A program made the translations under genes and the position numbers. Of a stretch of 64,000 nt of DNA, positions 27,475 to 36,034 are shown piece by piece (the stretch's first letter is position 1; each line of letters begins with the position of its first letter). Under the pieces are notes generated by a model that did not search any database, was not told the DNA's origin, and saw nothing but the letters and a program-made list of their open reading frames with translations. The stretch is taken from the NCBI GenBank assembly GCA_937863685.1, contig CALMGM010000005.1, forward strand, positions 1-64,000. The letters are read 5' to 3'. Source of the DNA: an uncultured bacterium (GTDB lineage: Bacteria > Edwardsbacteria > AC1 > EtOH8).

Positions 27475-27504
27475 TTGACAGATCAACCTTTGGTATAATA
27501 TAAT
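27475..27504 (+). promoter_or_regulatory. Promoter of the tRNA operon
   Basis: TTGACA (27475-27480) and TATAAT (27499-27504) are both perfect hexamers, 18 bases apart, with a start about 15 bases before the first tRNA. A second TATAAT at 27494 overlaps but is only 13 bases away. Confidence 0.8.
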
Positions 27505-27525
27505 TATTGTTTGCATAAGATGCCA

Positions 27526-27601
27526 CGGGGTGTGGCGCAGTTGGTAGCGCGCTTGCTTTGGGAGCAAGAAGCCCCCAGTTCGAGTCTGGGCACCCCGACC
27601 A
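27526..27601 (+). tRNA. tRNA-Pro (anticodon UGG)
   Basis: Acceptor CGGGGTG pairs with CACCCCG, the anticodon arm CTTGC-TTTGGGA-GCAAG gives TGG, and GTTCGAG sits in the T loop. CCA is encoded. Confidence 0.95.
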
Positions 27602-27661
27602 GATCTGCCGATCGATGCAAATGGCTTATGGATTCCCGGGGACATATCGTTCTATAGAAGT

Positions 27662-27738
<77 letters not shown>

Positions 27739-27831
27739 TTTTGGGGAAACTATGGGTGTCTGACAAGGGATCCCTGGTGGCGGATATGTTTGCCCGGTTA
27801 TCCGTTAATCAGCAAACCAATAATAAATTGC

Positions 27832-27908
27832 GCGCCTGTAGCTCAGTTGGATAGAGCATCTGCCTTCTAAGCAGAGGGTCACAGGTTCGAATCCTGTCAG
27901 GCGTACCA
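27832..27908 (+). tRNA. tRNA-Arg (anticodon UCU)
   Basis: Acceptor GCGCCTG pairs with CAGGCGT (one G-U), the anticodon arm TCTGC-CTTCTAA-GCAGA gives TCT, the T loop is GTTCGAAT, and CCA is encoded. Confidence 0.95.
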
Positions 27909-27918
27909 TAAATATCGT

Positions 27919-27996
27919 GGTGGATATAGTTCAACTGGTTAGAGCGCCGGACTGTGGCTCCGGAGGTTGGGGGTTCGAGTCCCCTTATCCACCCCA
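27919..27996 (+). tRNA. tRNA-His (anticodon GUG)
   Basis: Acceptor GTGGATA pairs with TATCCAC with the extra 5' G opposite C73 typical of tRNA-His. The anticodon arm CCGGA-CTGTGGC-TCCGG gives GTG, and CCA is encoded. Confidence 0.94.
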
Positions 27997-28009
27997 CCAA
28001 ATATACCAA

Positions 28010-28035
28010 AGCCCGAATGAGAAATCATTCGGGCT
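28010..28035. terminator. Terminator of the tRNA operon (bidirectional)
   Basis: AGCCCGAATGA and TCATTCGGGCT pair around GAAA, with a T-rich tail on the plus strand. It also lies 25 bases behind the convergent CPBP gene. Confidence 0.8.
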
Positions 28036-28059
28036 TCTATTTGTTGGTAATAACGAAAA

Positions 28060-28785
28060 TCACTTTCCATAGTAAAGTATAAAACCCAACGTCATGGCGA
28101 TCAAATCGAACACAGCATGGGCCGTTACCGCCTCCATGGCATTCCTCTTTCTCAGATAGACCAGCCCGTTAAGTAGCCCCAAAATTGCGGTGGATATTAT
28201 TCCCGAGGTTCCTTGATACGCATGCCCCAGCCCGAACATTAGCGAGAAAAATATCAGGGCAAAAATCAGGCCGGCAGCCTTAAAAGCCCTTTCGAACCGG
28301 GTCAGTACGAATATACGCCAGAGCTCTTCCAGAAATCCTCCCTTGAAAATACCCATGAATAACAAAATCGGAATATAATACAATTTGCTGAACAGATGCT
28401 TTATATTTTCGCCTTCGGCCGCGGCGTTGGGCAACAATGATTCCAGAACCGGGCTGATCAGAAAAGTGTCCAGGGCAAAGATGCCGATCCCGAACAATGC
28501 GCCTAGGGCTATCTGTTTTCCCAGTTTATTATTATTGAACCCCAGGGAACCGAAATTTTCATCGGTCAATTTCAGCAGATAATAGATTAACAGGAATGTG
28601 AAAACCCCCACCGTCAGAATATATAACGAGGCCTGCGGGAGGCTCTCACTCAGTTTGACCTTAAGGCCCAGTTGCTCGGCCAGCGAAGGTTTGGTCGAGA
28701 GGTAATTGAATACTTTCTGGATCCATCCTATGGCGATTATGCCGATAGACAGATTGATTGCATTTTTAACGGGTGGCCTTTTCAT
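28060..28785 (-). CDS. CPBP-family intramembrane metalloprotease
   Basis: A 241-residue polytopic membrane protein with the CPBP (Abi) motifs: EELWR near residue 150 for the EExxxR-type Glu pair, the His in GLGHAYQG near 190, and HAVFDL near 225. The family contains Rce1-like proteases and bacteriocin immunity proteins; the substrate here is unknown. The first motif reads GGFLEELWRI, so both catalytic Glu are present. It is downstream of, but convergent to, the tRNA operon. Confidence 0.85.
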   Translation of the reverse strand: MKRPPVKNAINLSIGIIAIGWIQKVFNYLSTKPSLAEQLGLKVKLSESLPQASLYILTVGVFTFLLIYYLLKLTDENFGSLGFNNNKLGKQIALGALFGIGIFALDTFLISPVLESLLPNAAAEGENIKHLFSKLYYIPILLFMGIFKGGFLEELWRIFVLTRFERAFKAAGLIFALIFFSLMFGLGHAYQGTSGIISTAILGLLNGLVYLRKRNAMEAVTAHAVFDLIAMTLGFILYYGK

Positions 28786-28839
28786 ATAACACCTTAGTAT
28801 TTATTAGATGGTGTTGTTTCCTATAAAAATATGCCCAAG

Positions 28840-29319
28840 CTATGATTTTGTTTCTATTATTTTGTGTATTTCATTAGCCATTTTGTTTATTTTCTGGAGA
28901 TAGTCATCTTTGACCAGAAATACTTCCCTCTCGTTTTGGTTAATCGGCTTGCTCGGGTCATCGTCAAATGTCTGGGTAAACAAATGGCAGTGCACATGCG
29001 GCATGAAATTACCCCAAATGCAATAATTTATCTTAGCCGGGTTATAGATTTCATAAAGAGCCCTTGCCACAAGAGATACTTCATCCCAAAATCCGGCCCT
29101 TTCCTCAGGGGTCAACTCAAATAATTCCGTAGCATGCTTTTTTAAGATCAGAGTTGTCCAGCCTTGCATATACTGATTTTTATTAAACCGTACAATAGAA
29201 TAATTAAGTTCTACCACTTTATAACTGTGCTGGTTTTCTTGCAAGTTGCTATCTCGGCAAAGCGGGCAATCAATCCCCGCTTTCAGGTTGTTCCACTCTT
29301 CAGCAGATTTCCATTTCAT
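28840..29319 (-). CDS. HIT-family nucleotide hydrolase/transferase
   Basis: A 159-residue histidine-triad protein with the motif HVHCHLF near residue 110 and an N-terminal CPLC pair (plus His at 31) that could bind zinc. HIT proteins hydrolyse or transfer nucleotidyl groups of dinucleoside polyphosphates and related compounds. It starts 20 bases after tdk, with which it is probably co-transcribed. A second, different HIT gene lies at 50272. Confidence 0.88.
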   Translation of the reverse strand: MKWKSAEEWNNLKAGIDCPLCRDSNLQENQHSYKVVELNYSIVRFNKNQYMQGWTTLILKKHATELFELTPEERAGFWDEVSLVARALYEIYNPAKINYCIWGNFMPHVHCHLFTQTFDDDPSKPINQNEREVFLVKDDYLQKINKMANEIHKIIETKS

Positions 29320-29339
29320 ATTTTCAGCTTTACCAAAAT

Positions 29340-29948
29340 TTAGATCTCCATCTGGGGTGACATACTGAACGGTTGTTTGCCCGGCTTATTGGGAACTACA
29401 TGACATTTGCGGCAGCGGGCCTCGTACTTCTCGGTTGAGCCGACCGAGACCACCTCGCTGTCATAGGGCGCCGGATGCCCGTCCAGCAGGCGCTGGGTGC
29501 GGGTGGCGGGCTCGGCGCAGACCGAGCAGATGGCCGAGAGTTTATCCACCTTTTCGGCCAGGGTCAAAAGATGCGGCATGGAGCCGAATGGCTCTCCCCT
29601 GAAATCCATGTCAAGCCCGGAGATTATCACCCGGATGCCATGATGGGCGATCTCTTCAATGGCTGGAATTATATCGTTCCCGTAGAATTGCACCTCGTCT
29701 ATGCCCACCACCTGTACTTTATTATCCATCGCGTTCATGATATCTCCGGCGGTCAGGCAGGTGACGGTGGGGAGTTTCAGACCGTAATGGGTGGTGATGC
29801 ACAGCTCGTCGTAGCGGTTGTCGAACGAATGCTTGAATATCTGCACTTTTTGTCTGGCGTAGTTGGCCCGTTTAAGCCGTCGGATCAACTCCTCGGTCTT
29901 GCCGCTGAACATACATCCGCAGATGACCTCAATTTGTCCCTGTTGCAT
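29340..29948 (-). CDS. tdk: Thymidine kinase
   Basis: A type II thymidine kinase of 202 residues, making dTMP in nucleoside salvage. The P-loop GCMFSGKTEELIRRL near residue 12, the Asp-Glu pair in VVGIDEVQFY near 90 and the lasso-region GLDMDFRGEPFG are present, as are zinc-binding Cys in ICSVCAEPA and CRKCH. The start at 29948 (MQQGQIEV) has AGGAT eight bases upstream; a longer frame to 29984 would overlap the promoter. Confidence 0.96.
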   Translation of the reverse strand: MQQGQIEVICGCMFSGKTEELIRRLKRANYARQKVQIFKHSFDNRYDELCITTHYGLKLPTVTCLTAGDIMNAMDNKVQVVGIDEVQFYGNDIIPAIEEIAHHGIRVIISGLDMDFRGEPFGSMPHLLTLAEKVDKLSAICSVCAEPATRTQRLLDGHPAPYDSEVVSVGSTEKYEARCRKCHVVPNKPGKQPFSMSPQMEI

Positions 29949-29975
29949 TTCAATCCTAACGATTAAGTTGAAATA

Positions 29976-30005
29976 AATATACACTTAAAGTAATGATAAA
30001 ATCAA
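29976..30005 (-). promoter_or_regulatory. Promoter of tdk-HIT
   Basis: On the minus strand TTGATT (30005-30000) and TATATT (29981-29976) are spaced by 18 bases, with an expected start about 20 bases before the ATG. Confidence 0.5.
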
Positions 30006-30073
30006 GGGAATATTAGACAACATCAATGGTAGCTACGTAACAGATGTAAATTATTTAAAGTTCAACTATCAGC

Positions 30074-30132
30074 AAAATCTGCGTGGATCAGCGTCCTATA
30101 AAACATGGATTTCCGACTTCTCGGGAATGACA
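30074..30132. repeat. Two dispersed-repeat motifs
   Basis: AAAATCTGCGTGGATCAGCG (30074-30093) and ATTTCCGA-CTTC-TCGGGAAT (30109-30128) are recognisable as widespread short intergenic elements of many bacteria (recollection). They fill the gap between tdk and the flavoprotein gene. Confidence 0.45.
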
Positions 30133-30135
30133 AGC

Positions 30136-30166
30136 AAAAAGCCCTGCGCATTTAAAACGCAGAGCT
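30136..30166 (-). terminator. Probable terminator of the flavoprotein gene
   Basis: GCCCTGCG and CGCAGAGC pair with one mismatch, and T5 follows on the minus strand, about 55 bases behind the stop at 30222. Confidence 0.6.
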
Positions 30167-30221
30167 CTTAATTTCAGACTTATCTCTTTCATCCCCGGTC
30201 GGCAAAAAACTGAGGACGGGG

Positions 30222-31304
30222 TCAATCCTTGCAGGCTCGGTGGTATTCTTCCAATAAATCCGCTATCAAATCTTTGACCGGAATGATTTCCTTGGTCCGG
30301 TAGGCATTGGCGCCGGCAAAGGCGAACCCTTCATCCAGCAGTCCTTTCTGGGCATTTAACAAAGCGAGCGCGATGCAGTAAGGAGTGTTCTTGAAATCAC
30401 AGGTTATTATGCAATGATGCGGACAGGTGAACGGCTTTCTCTCTCCACGGCTGACATCGTCAATGAACTTGTTGCGAATGGCCCGGCCCGGCATTCCCAC
30501 CGGGCTTTTTATAATGGTCACATCATTTTTACCCGAATTGATATATGCTTGTTTGAATATGACGGACGAATCGCATTCATCCGTCGTCACAAAACGCGTT
30601 CCCATCTGGACCCCGGCGGCTCCCATCATCAGGAATTTACAGACGTCCTCGCCGCTATATATCCCCCCGGCGGCGATCACCGGAATAGGTTTCCCGTACT
30701 TTTCGACATAGGGTTTAACCGCCTCGATGACTTCTGGAACCAGTTTTTCCAGGGTATACTTAGGATCGTCCAAGTGCTCTTCCTTGAACCCCAGATGCCC
30801 GCCGGCTTTTGGTCCTTCTACCACAATGGCATCGGGAAGGTAATTGTATTTATCCATCCACTTTTTGGCGATGATGGCCGCGGCCCTTCCCGACGATACT
30901 ATCGGCACCAATTTGGTCTTGGAATCCTTGTTTAAAAACCCCGGAAGATTGAAAGGCAGTCCGGCCCCGGAAAAAACGATATCAATCTCTTCTTCGACGG
31001 CGGTCTTGACCAGATCGGCATAATTGGAAAGCGCCACCATGATATTCACCCCCAGAATGCCCTTGGTAAGCCTTCTGGCTTTTTTAATTTCCTTCTTTAA
31101 GGCTCGAATGTTGGCTTCCAGGTAATTGGTGTTAAAGTCCGGCTCGAACATTCCAATGCCGGCTGTGGCGATGGTGCCCACTCCGCCCTGATTGGCCACT
31201 GCCGAAGCTAAACCCGCCAGGGATATGCCCACCCCCATACCGCCCTGGATGATCGGGAGTTTAATTAATAGGTTGCCTATTCTCAATTCTTTTATTTCAT
31301 TCAT
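30222..31304 (-). CDS. Nitronate monooxygenase / FabK-like flavoprotein
   Basis: A 360-residue TIM-barrel FMN protein: PIIQGGMGVGISLAGLASAV near residue 15, LGVNIMVAL near 85, the GGHLGF loop near 175 with the catalytic-type His, VIAAGGIYSG near 225 and GVQMGTRFVTT near 245. The family holds nitronate monooxygenases and FabK enoyl-ACP reductases. The C-terminal CPHHCIITCD Cys/His cluster is distinctive and typical of a subgroup with a possible metal site. The start at 31304 has AAAGGG upstream. The exact reaction cannot be settled from sequence alone. Confidence 0.85.
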   Translation of the reverse strand: MNEIKELRIGNLLIKLPIIQGGMGVGISLAGLASAVANQGGVGTIATAGIGMFEPDFNTNYLEANIRALKKEIKKARRLTKGILGVNIMVALSNYADLVKTAVEEEIDIVFSGAGLPFNLPGFLNKDSKTKLVPIVSSGRAAAIIAKKWMDKYNYLPDAIVVEGPKAGGHLGFKEEHLDDPKYTLEKLVPEVIEAVKPYVEKYGKPIPVIAAGGIYSGEDVCKFLMMGAAGVQMGTRFVTTDECDSSVIFKQAYINSGKNDVTIIKSPVGMPGRAIRNKFIDDVSRGERKPFTCPHHCIITCDFKNTPYCIALALLNAQKGLLDEGFAFAGANAYRTKEIIPVKDLIADLLEEYHRACKD

Positions 31305-31466
31305 CCACAAATTTCCCTTTAAATGCTTATGCACAACAGGCCGGAAGTTTTCCGGGAACAACCGGCAGGTTATGGCCGATATTGCCGAACTGCATGGTAA
31401 TGCCGGAATTCACGCTTTTAACTATCCGCCGGCCCATCCAATAGAAGTGCGACTTATTATATAATA

Positions 31467-31495
31467 ACTATACACTTAAAAAGGGGAAAAAGCAA
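31467..31495 (-). promoter_or_regulatory. Promoter of the NMO/FabK-like gene
   Basis: On the minus strand TTGCTT (31495-31490) and TATAGT (31472-31467) are spaced by 17 bases. It implies an unusually long leader of about 155 bases. Confidence 0.5.
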
Positions 31496-31572
31496 GACAT
31501 TAATAAACAGTATCACACCTTAAGTTGTTTTATTTGCTTTGTTTTAATAATAATACATTATCACTAATTTTC

Positions 31573-31601
31573 TTGCAATTACTTATTCAATCTTTTATAA
31601 T
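31573..31601 (+). promoter_or_regulatory. Promoter of the saccharopine-dehydrogenase-like gene
   Basis: TTGCAA (31573-31578) and TATAAT (31596-31601) are spaced by 17 bases; the start is about 43 bases before the ATG. Confidence 0.65.
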
Positions 31602-31650
31602 TGATCTGTTTGGGCAATCACAATAACTTAAATTGAAATGAGCGTTGATT

Positions 31651-32820
31651 ATGGCGTATAAATACGTGGTCCTAGGTGCCGGGCGGCAGGGCTTGGCCAT
31701 TGCCTATGATCTGGCAAAATTCTGCCAAGCAAAAAGTGTCACCGTTGCCGACTTTGACGGCAAGGTTTCCTCCGCCGGGGCCAAAAAGGTCAATGCCCTG
31801 TTGACAAAAAAGATCGTCAAAGCCCAGAAAGCAGATGCCGGAAACCCGTTATCATTGAAAAAATTATTCCAAGGAATGGATTGCGTGGTCAGCGCCGTTC
31901 CCTATCACTTCAATCACGGAGTGGCCAAGGCGGCGATCGATTCCGGCTGTAATTTCTGCGACTTGGGCGGCAACACCGGGGTGGTATTGAAAGAACTTTC
32001 TTTGGATCGGCAAGCCCGCCACGCCGGGGTCACCCTGGTTCCTGATACCGGCCTGATGCCCGGCATGGGCAACACCCTGGCGGTGCATGCCATAAAAAAG
32101 CTGGACCAACCAAGGGAGATCCATATCCGCTGCGGCGGATTGCCCCAAAAACCCAAACCGCCACTGAATTACAAACTGGTTTTCTCGGTTGAAGGGCTGA
32201 TCAATGAATATTTCGGCACCGCTTACATCATTCGGAATGGCAAGGCAGTTGCCGTTCCCACGTTTTCGGAATTGGAACAATTGGAGTTTCCCAAGCCCGT
32301 CGGCAGATGCGAAGCTTTCGTCACCAGCGGAGGGACATCGACCTGTCCCTGGACCTTGGAGGGTGTCGTCAAAGAATACGATTACAAAACCGTCCGCTAT
32401 GCCGGACATTACGAAAAGATCAAGGCCCTGCTGGATCTGGGGTTCTTTGAACAGGAGCCGGTGGCTGTCAAGGGCTGCAAAATAGTGCCCCGCCAATTGA
32501 GCCATGCCCTGCTGACTAAAAAGATAGATTTCCCCAGGGATAAGGACCTGATTGTGCTGAGGGTTACGGCTATGGGCAAAAAGAACGGCCGGGAGACCGA
32601 GATCGTATACGACCTGATGGATTTTCAGGATGACAGGACCGGATTCACCGCCATGGAACGCACCACTGGATTTCCTGCTGCAATTGTTGCCCATCACCTG
32701 GTGCAGGGCAAAGCCCCCAAAGGAGCCATACCCCTGGAGCTGGCCATTGATTCTGATGCCTTTGTGACTGATTTTAAAAAACGGGGGGTTGTGCTTAAAG
32801 AAAAGATCCGGACCAGATAA
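31651..32820 (+). CDS. Saccharopine dehydrogenase / lysine 6-dehydrogenase-like oxidoreductase
   Basis: A 389-residue NAD(P) enzyme with an N-terminal Rossmann fold (VVLGAGRQGLAIAYDLAKF), the stretch DCVVSAVPYHFNHGVAKAAI, then CDLGGN and VPDTGLMPGMGNTLA typical of the saccharopine dehydrogenase family. Members reduce or oxidise lysine-derived intermediates; lysine 6-dehydrogenase is closest in layout. The ATG at 31651 is chosen; an in-frame TTG two codons earlier is possible. A single gene with its own promoter and terminator. It may serve lysine breakdown or synthesis, in keeping with the amino-acid metabolism elsewhere in the window. Confidence 0.82.
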   Translation: MAYKYVVLGAGRQGLAIAYDLAKFCQAKSVTVADFDGKVSSAGAKKVNALLTKKIVKAQKADAGNPLSLKKLFQGMDCVVSAVPYHFNHGVAKAAIDSGCNFCDLGGNTGVVLKELSLDRQARHAGVTLVPDTGLMPGMGNTLAVHAIKKLDQPREIHIRCGGLPQKPKPPLNYKLVFSVEGLINEYFGTAYIIRNGKAVAVPTFSELEQLEFPKPVGRCEAFVTSGGTSTCPWTLEGVVKEYDYKTVRYAGHYEKIKALLDLGFFEQEPVAVKGCKIVPRQLSHALLTKKIDFPRDKDLIVLRVTAMGKKNGRETEIVYDLMDFQDDRTGFTAMERTTGFPAAIVAHHLVQGKAPKGAIPLELAIDSDAFVTDFKKRGVVLKEKIRTR

Positions 32821-32831
32821 AAAATCTATAC

Positions 32832-32862
32832 AAAAAGGGGCAGATTTTATCTGCCCCTTTTT
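32832..32862 (+). terminator. Terminator
   Basis: GGGGCAGAT and ATCTGCCCC pair around TTT, with A5 before and T5 after, directly behind the stop at 32820. Confidence 0.88.
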
Positions 32863-33117
32863 ACCGGCTATGTCTTGTAAATACCGGCATGGTCGATGTA
32901 GCTTTCCCGAGCATCTGTTAAACCTTTTAGCCAACAGATTAGTCAAAGTGTAGGTGATTTAAAATCTGTAACTCTCTTTGGCATTTAGGGTTGTTTGCAA
33001 ACTGATCTCCTTGCACCTTTACGATTTTCTATTGCAAGCAAATTTTTATGCCGCTTCTATTCCAAGTAATAATCCAAAATAATTTTTCGATCCCAAAATC
33101 AAATTGCATGACCTGAC
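32863..33117. other. Gap without recognisable gene
   Basis: Between the terminator and the Bat-operon promoter I see AT-rich sequence with no frame or structure of note. Confidence 0.5.
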
Positions 33118-33146
33118 TTGACACTAGGGGACCAATTTTTTATAAT
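33118..33146 (+). promoter_or_regulatory. Promoter of the MoxR-Bat operon
   Basis: TTGACA (33118-33123) and TATAAT (33141-33146) are both perfect consensus with a 17-base spacer, about 60 bases before the moxR start. Confidence 0.85.
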
Positions 33147-33211
33147 ATGCTATTGTGCCATAAAGTTTGATTTATAAATAATTTAATAATATATTTCCGG
33201 AGGATATTTTC

Positions 33212-34210
33212 ATGGGAAACAACAGCGATCAGATTAAACGGATAAACGATGAGATCGAGAAGAAAAGCATCATTATCCAGACCATCACTGCTGAGATCAG
33301 CCGGGCCATCGTAGGGCAGAATTATCTCGTCAGTCGATTGTTGGTGGGGCTCCTGGCCAACGGTCATATTCTGATCGAAGGCGTGCCCGGGCTGGCCAAG
33401 ACCTATGCCGTCCGGACGGTATCTGCAGCCATCAAAGCAAAATACCAGCGGATCCAGTTCACCCCGGACCTGCTGCCGGCCGATATCATAGGCACCATGA
33501 TCTATAATCAGAAGACCGGTGAGTTCATCACCAGCAAGGGCCCCATCTTTTCCAACCTGATCTTGGCCGACGAGATCAACCGCACCCCGCCCAAGGTCCA
33601 GAGCGCCCTGCTGGAGGCTATGCAGGAACGCCAGGTGACCATCGGCGAACATACCTTCAAGCTGGATGACCCTTTCCTGGTGCTGGCTACCCAGAACCCC
33701 ATCGAGCAGGAGGGCACCTATCCTTTGCCGGAAGCCCAACTGGACCGGTTTCTGCTGAAGATAAAGATAGATTACCCCACCAAGGAAGAGGAAAAGGAGA
33801 TCGTGGAGCGCATTGCTGTGCAGGGCGAGCCGTCCATCAAAGCTGTCATCACCCCGAGCGATATAATCAAGGCCCGGGAGCTATGCAAGGAGATTTATAT
33901 CGACCAGAAGATCAAAGATTACATCATTGATCTGATATTCGCCACCCGGGAGCCAGAAAAATACGGCCTGACCGAACTCAAAGGGATGATCCGTTTCGGA
34001 GCCTCTCCCAGGGCTTCGATCAATCTCACCACCACCGCCCGGGCCCTGGCTTTCCTGAAACGGCGCGGCTTCGTGATACCAGAAGATATCAAGGAACTGG
34101 CCGCTGACATCCTGCGTCATAGGATCATACTATCATACGAGGCCGAGGCCGAGGACGTGACCACGGACGACGTGGTTCAAAAAATCCTAGCGGGCGTCGA
34201 AGTTCCGTGA
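33212..34210 (+). CDS. moxR: MoxR-family AAA ATPase
   Basis: A 332-residue MoxR-type AAA+ ATPase: Walker A GVPGLAKTYAVR near 50, Walker B LILADEINR near 113, sensor region ATQNPIEQEGTYPLPEAQLDR near 155. MoxR proteins act with DUF58/VWA partners as chaperone-like factors for envelope or metalloprotein maturation. GGAGG sits 9 bases before the ATG. First gene of the operon. Confidence 0.95.
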   Translation: MGNNSDQIKRINDEIEKKSIIIQTITAEISRAIVGQNYLVSRLLVGLLANGHILIEGVPGLAKTYAVRTVSAAIKAKYQRIQFTPDLLPADIIGTMIYNQKTGEFITSKGPIFSNLILADEINRTPPKVQSALLEAMQERQVTIGEHTFKLDDPFLVLATQNPIEQEGTYPLPEAQLDRFLLKIKIDYPTKEEEKEIVERIAVQGEPSIKAVITPSDIIKARELCKEIYIDQKIKDYIIDLIFATREPEKYGLTELKGMIRFGASPRASINLTTTARALAFLKRRGFVIPEDIKELAADILRHRIILSYEAEAEDVTTDDVVQKILAGVEVP

Positions 34211-34245
34211 TGCTATTTCGTTAATAGTTATTTGTTATCAGGAAA

Positions 34246-34275
34246 ATGTCATTCCCGAGTCATCGGGAATCCAGA
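34246..34275. repeat. GTCATTCCCG..CGGGAATCC intergenic element
   Basis: ATTCCCGA and TCGGGAAT (34251-34270) pair around GTCA, flanked by GTC and CCAG. This is a common dispersed palindromic element in many bacteria. It sits inside the operon between moxR and the DUF58 gene. Confidence 0.6.
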
Positions 34276-34282
34276 TAATTTA

Positions 34283-34319
34283 ACCCCTCTCCTACCTCTC
34301 CCCGCAACGGAGAGAGGTT
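34283..34319. repeat. CCTCTCC..GGAGAGAGG intergenic element
   Basis: CTCTCC and GGAGAG pair around CCGCAAC. It is the second element in this 140-base moxR-DUF58 gap and is related to those at 4187 and 18754. Confidence 0.5.
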
Positions 34320-34350
34320 TGTTTGCAAATATTATTTCGAGTAAAATGTT

Positions 34351-35244
34351 GTGTTATCTCCTGAATTTATAAAGAAAATCCGCCAGATCGAGCTTCACAC
34401 CCGCAAGATCGTCAATACCACCTTTGCCGGGGAATATAAGTCCACCTTCAAGGGCACCGGCATGGAGTTCGTGGATGTCCGGGAATACCTGCCCGGCGAT
34501 GATATCCGCTCTATCGACTGGAAGGTAACCGCCCGGATGGGCCGCCCCTTCGTCAAGAAGTTCGTGGAGGAGCGCGAACTGACCGTCATCCTTTGCGTGG
34601 ACGCATCAGGCTCGGGATATTTCGGGACCAAAACCCAATTCAAACTGGAGCAAGCGGCCCAGGTGGCGGCCACCTTGGCCTTTTCGGCCGTCAAGAACAG
34701 CGACAAAGTGGGGCTGATGTTCTTCACCGACCGGGTGGAGAAATATATCCCGCCCAAGAAAGGCCGGCTGCACGTGATGCGGCTGATACGGGACATACTT
34801 TACTTCAAGCCGCAAAATAAAGGGACAGAACCGGCCGTGGCCCTGGAATCGCTGATGCACATCCTGAAACACAGGGCTATCATCTTTTTTATCAGCGATT
34901 TTTCGGGCAAAGGATTTTCACCCGATAATTTCAAGACCCCGCTGGGCATAGCCGCCCGCAAACACGACCTGGTGGCCATAGAAATATCCGACCGGGCCGA
35001 GGCTGAATTGCCCAAGGCCGGGTTGGTGGATTTTGAGGACCTGGAGACCGGGGAATTGGTCACCATCAATACCTCCGATCCTTCTTTGCGGCAGAGCTAC
35101 TTGCAATATAACCAGAACGAAAGACAAAAAAGGGAGCGACTGTTCAAATCGCTGAGCATAGATAATATCAGTCTTTCCACCGACGAGGATTTCGTACCCA
35201 AACTTCACAAATTCTTCCGGTTAAGAGCCAGAAGATTGCATTGA
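34351..35244 (+). CDS. DUF58 protein of the Bat operon
   Basis: A 297-residue DUF58 protein with the family core FVDVREYLPGDDIRSIDWKV near residue 45 and a degenerate VWA-like fold after it (CVDASGSGYFG, FTDR). It starts at GTG; an upstream ATG is in another frame and the ribosome site is weak. DUF58 proteins partner MoxR ATPases. Repeat elements separate it from moxR, but it is still the second gene of the operon. Confidence 0.9.
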   Translation: MLSPEFIKKIRQIELHTRKIVNTTFAGEYKSTFKGTGMEFVDVREYLPGDDIRSIDWKVTARMGRPFVKKFVEERELTVILCVDASGSGYFGTKTQFKLEQAAQVAATLAFSAVKNSDKVGLMFFTDRVEKYIPPKKGRLHVMRLIRDILYFKPQNKGTEPAVALESLMHILKHRAIIFFISDFSGKGFSPDNFKTPLGIAARKHDLVAIEISDRAEAELPKAGLVDFEDLETGELVTINTSDPSLRQSYLQYNQNERQKRERLFKSLSIDNISLSTDEDFVPKLHKFFRLRARRLH

Positions 35245-35271
35245 TATTAATAATGAAGATATTGAGACAAT

Positions 35272-36027
35272 ATGAAAAAGGTATTTTATATAATTCTTTT
35301 AATCTTTGTCTGTAAAGCATACAGTCAAACAACAACTGAATTAACTTTGAATAACTTTTTATATTCAAAAGATATTGAAGTTGCTCATAAATCGTATTTA
35401 CATATTATAAAAAATCAAAACAAATATAAGGACTTGATTTATAAAAACCTTATCAAATGTTCAAGAGACACAAAGCAAGTAAACATACCTGATAGGCTGA
35501 TATATATTGCCACCTATATTAAAGATAAGGATTTTATTAACCCCCTAACAGATTTAATAAGCAATAAAGATTATTCCGACAATTCTTGTATTTATTCTTG
35601 TCCTATAGTTTTTTCTTTAGCAATATATTCCTGTTTTACAGAATATAAATTATCTAGTAAATTTGATCCCAAAATTACCCCTGTGAAAGATTTAATGGAA
35701 ACAATCAAATATATTAATAAAATATCTTTGGCTAAAGAATCCCCAAGCAAAAACTGTCGAGGCCCAGGAATTGATAGCTTATTAAAAAGCACCGAGAAAC
35801 TTAGTTTTAATGAAATAATTAGACAAGCAGGCCCTCAAAATCATAATTATAAATCTCGTTACGCCGCCGCTGTTGTACTTGAAGCAACAACAGACGATGA
35901 TAAATATCTGGACGATTTGTATTGGTTGGCAATAACTGAAGTAAAAGATGCTTCTTGCGAATTTCGTAGCGCAATATATCAGGCTATTTATAGAGCTGAA
36001 ACTGCCCGAAGACTAAAAAACAAATAA
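35272..36027 (+). CDS. AT-rich secreted protein of unknown function inside the Bat operon
   Basis: A 251-residue protein with a signal peptide (MKKVFYIILLIFVCKAYS-Q) and a helical, Lys/Asn/Ile-rich body with several Cys (SCIYSCPIVF, NCRGPG). I recognise no family; the helices could be HEAT-like but this is unproven. Its codon use and base composition are clearly more AT-rich than both neighbours. It fits tightly (27 bases from the DUF58 stop, 7 bases to the next gene), with no promoter of its own, so it is expressed with the operon. It is not part of the normal Bat operon and looks acquired. Confidence 0.65.
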   Translation: MKKVFYIILLIFVCKAYSQTTTELTLNNFLYSKDIEVAHKSYLHIIKNQNKYKDLIYKNLIKCSRDTKQVNIPDRLIYIATYIKDKDFINPLTDLISNKDYSDNSCIYSCPIVFSLAIYSCFTEYKLSSKFDPKITPVKDLMETIKYINKISLAKESPSKNCRGPGIDSLLKSTEKLSFNEIIRQAGPQNHNYKSRYAAAVVLEATTDDDKYLDDLYWLAITEVKDASCEFRSAIYQAIYRAETARRLKNK

Positions 36028-36034
36028 ATACAAT

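Larger units (their letters stand above)
31305..31650. other. 346-base divergent intergenic region
   Basis: It holds promoters for both flanking genes (31467 and 31573). The part transcribed as the ~155-base leader of the minus-strand gene contains GC-rich short inverted segments, but I see no recognisable riboswitch. Confidence 0.5.
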
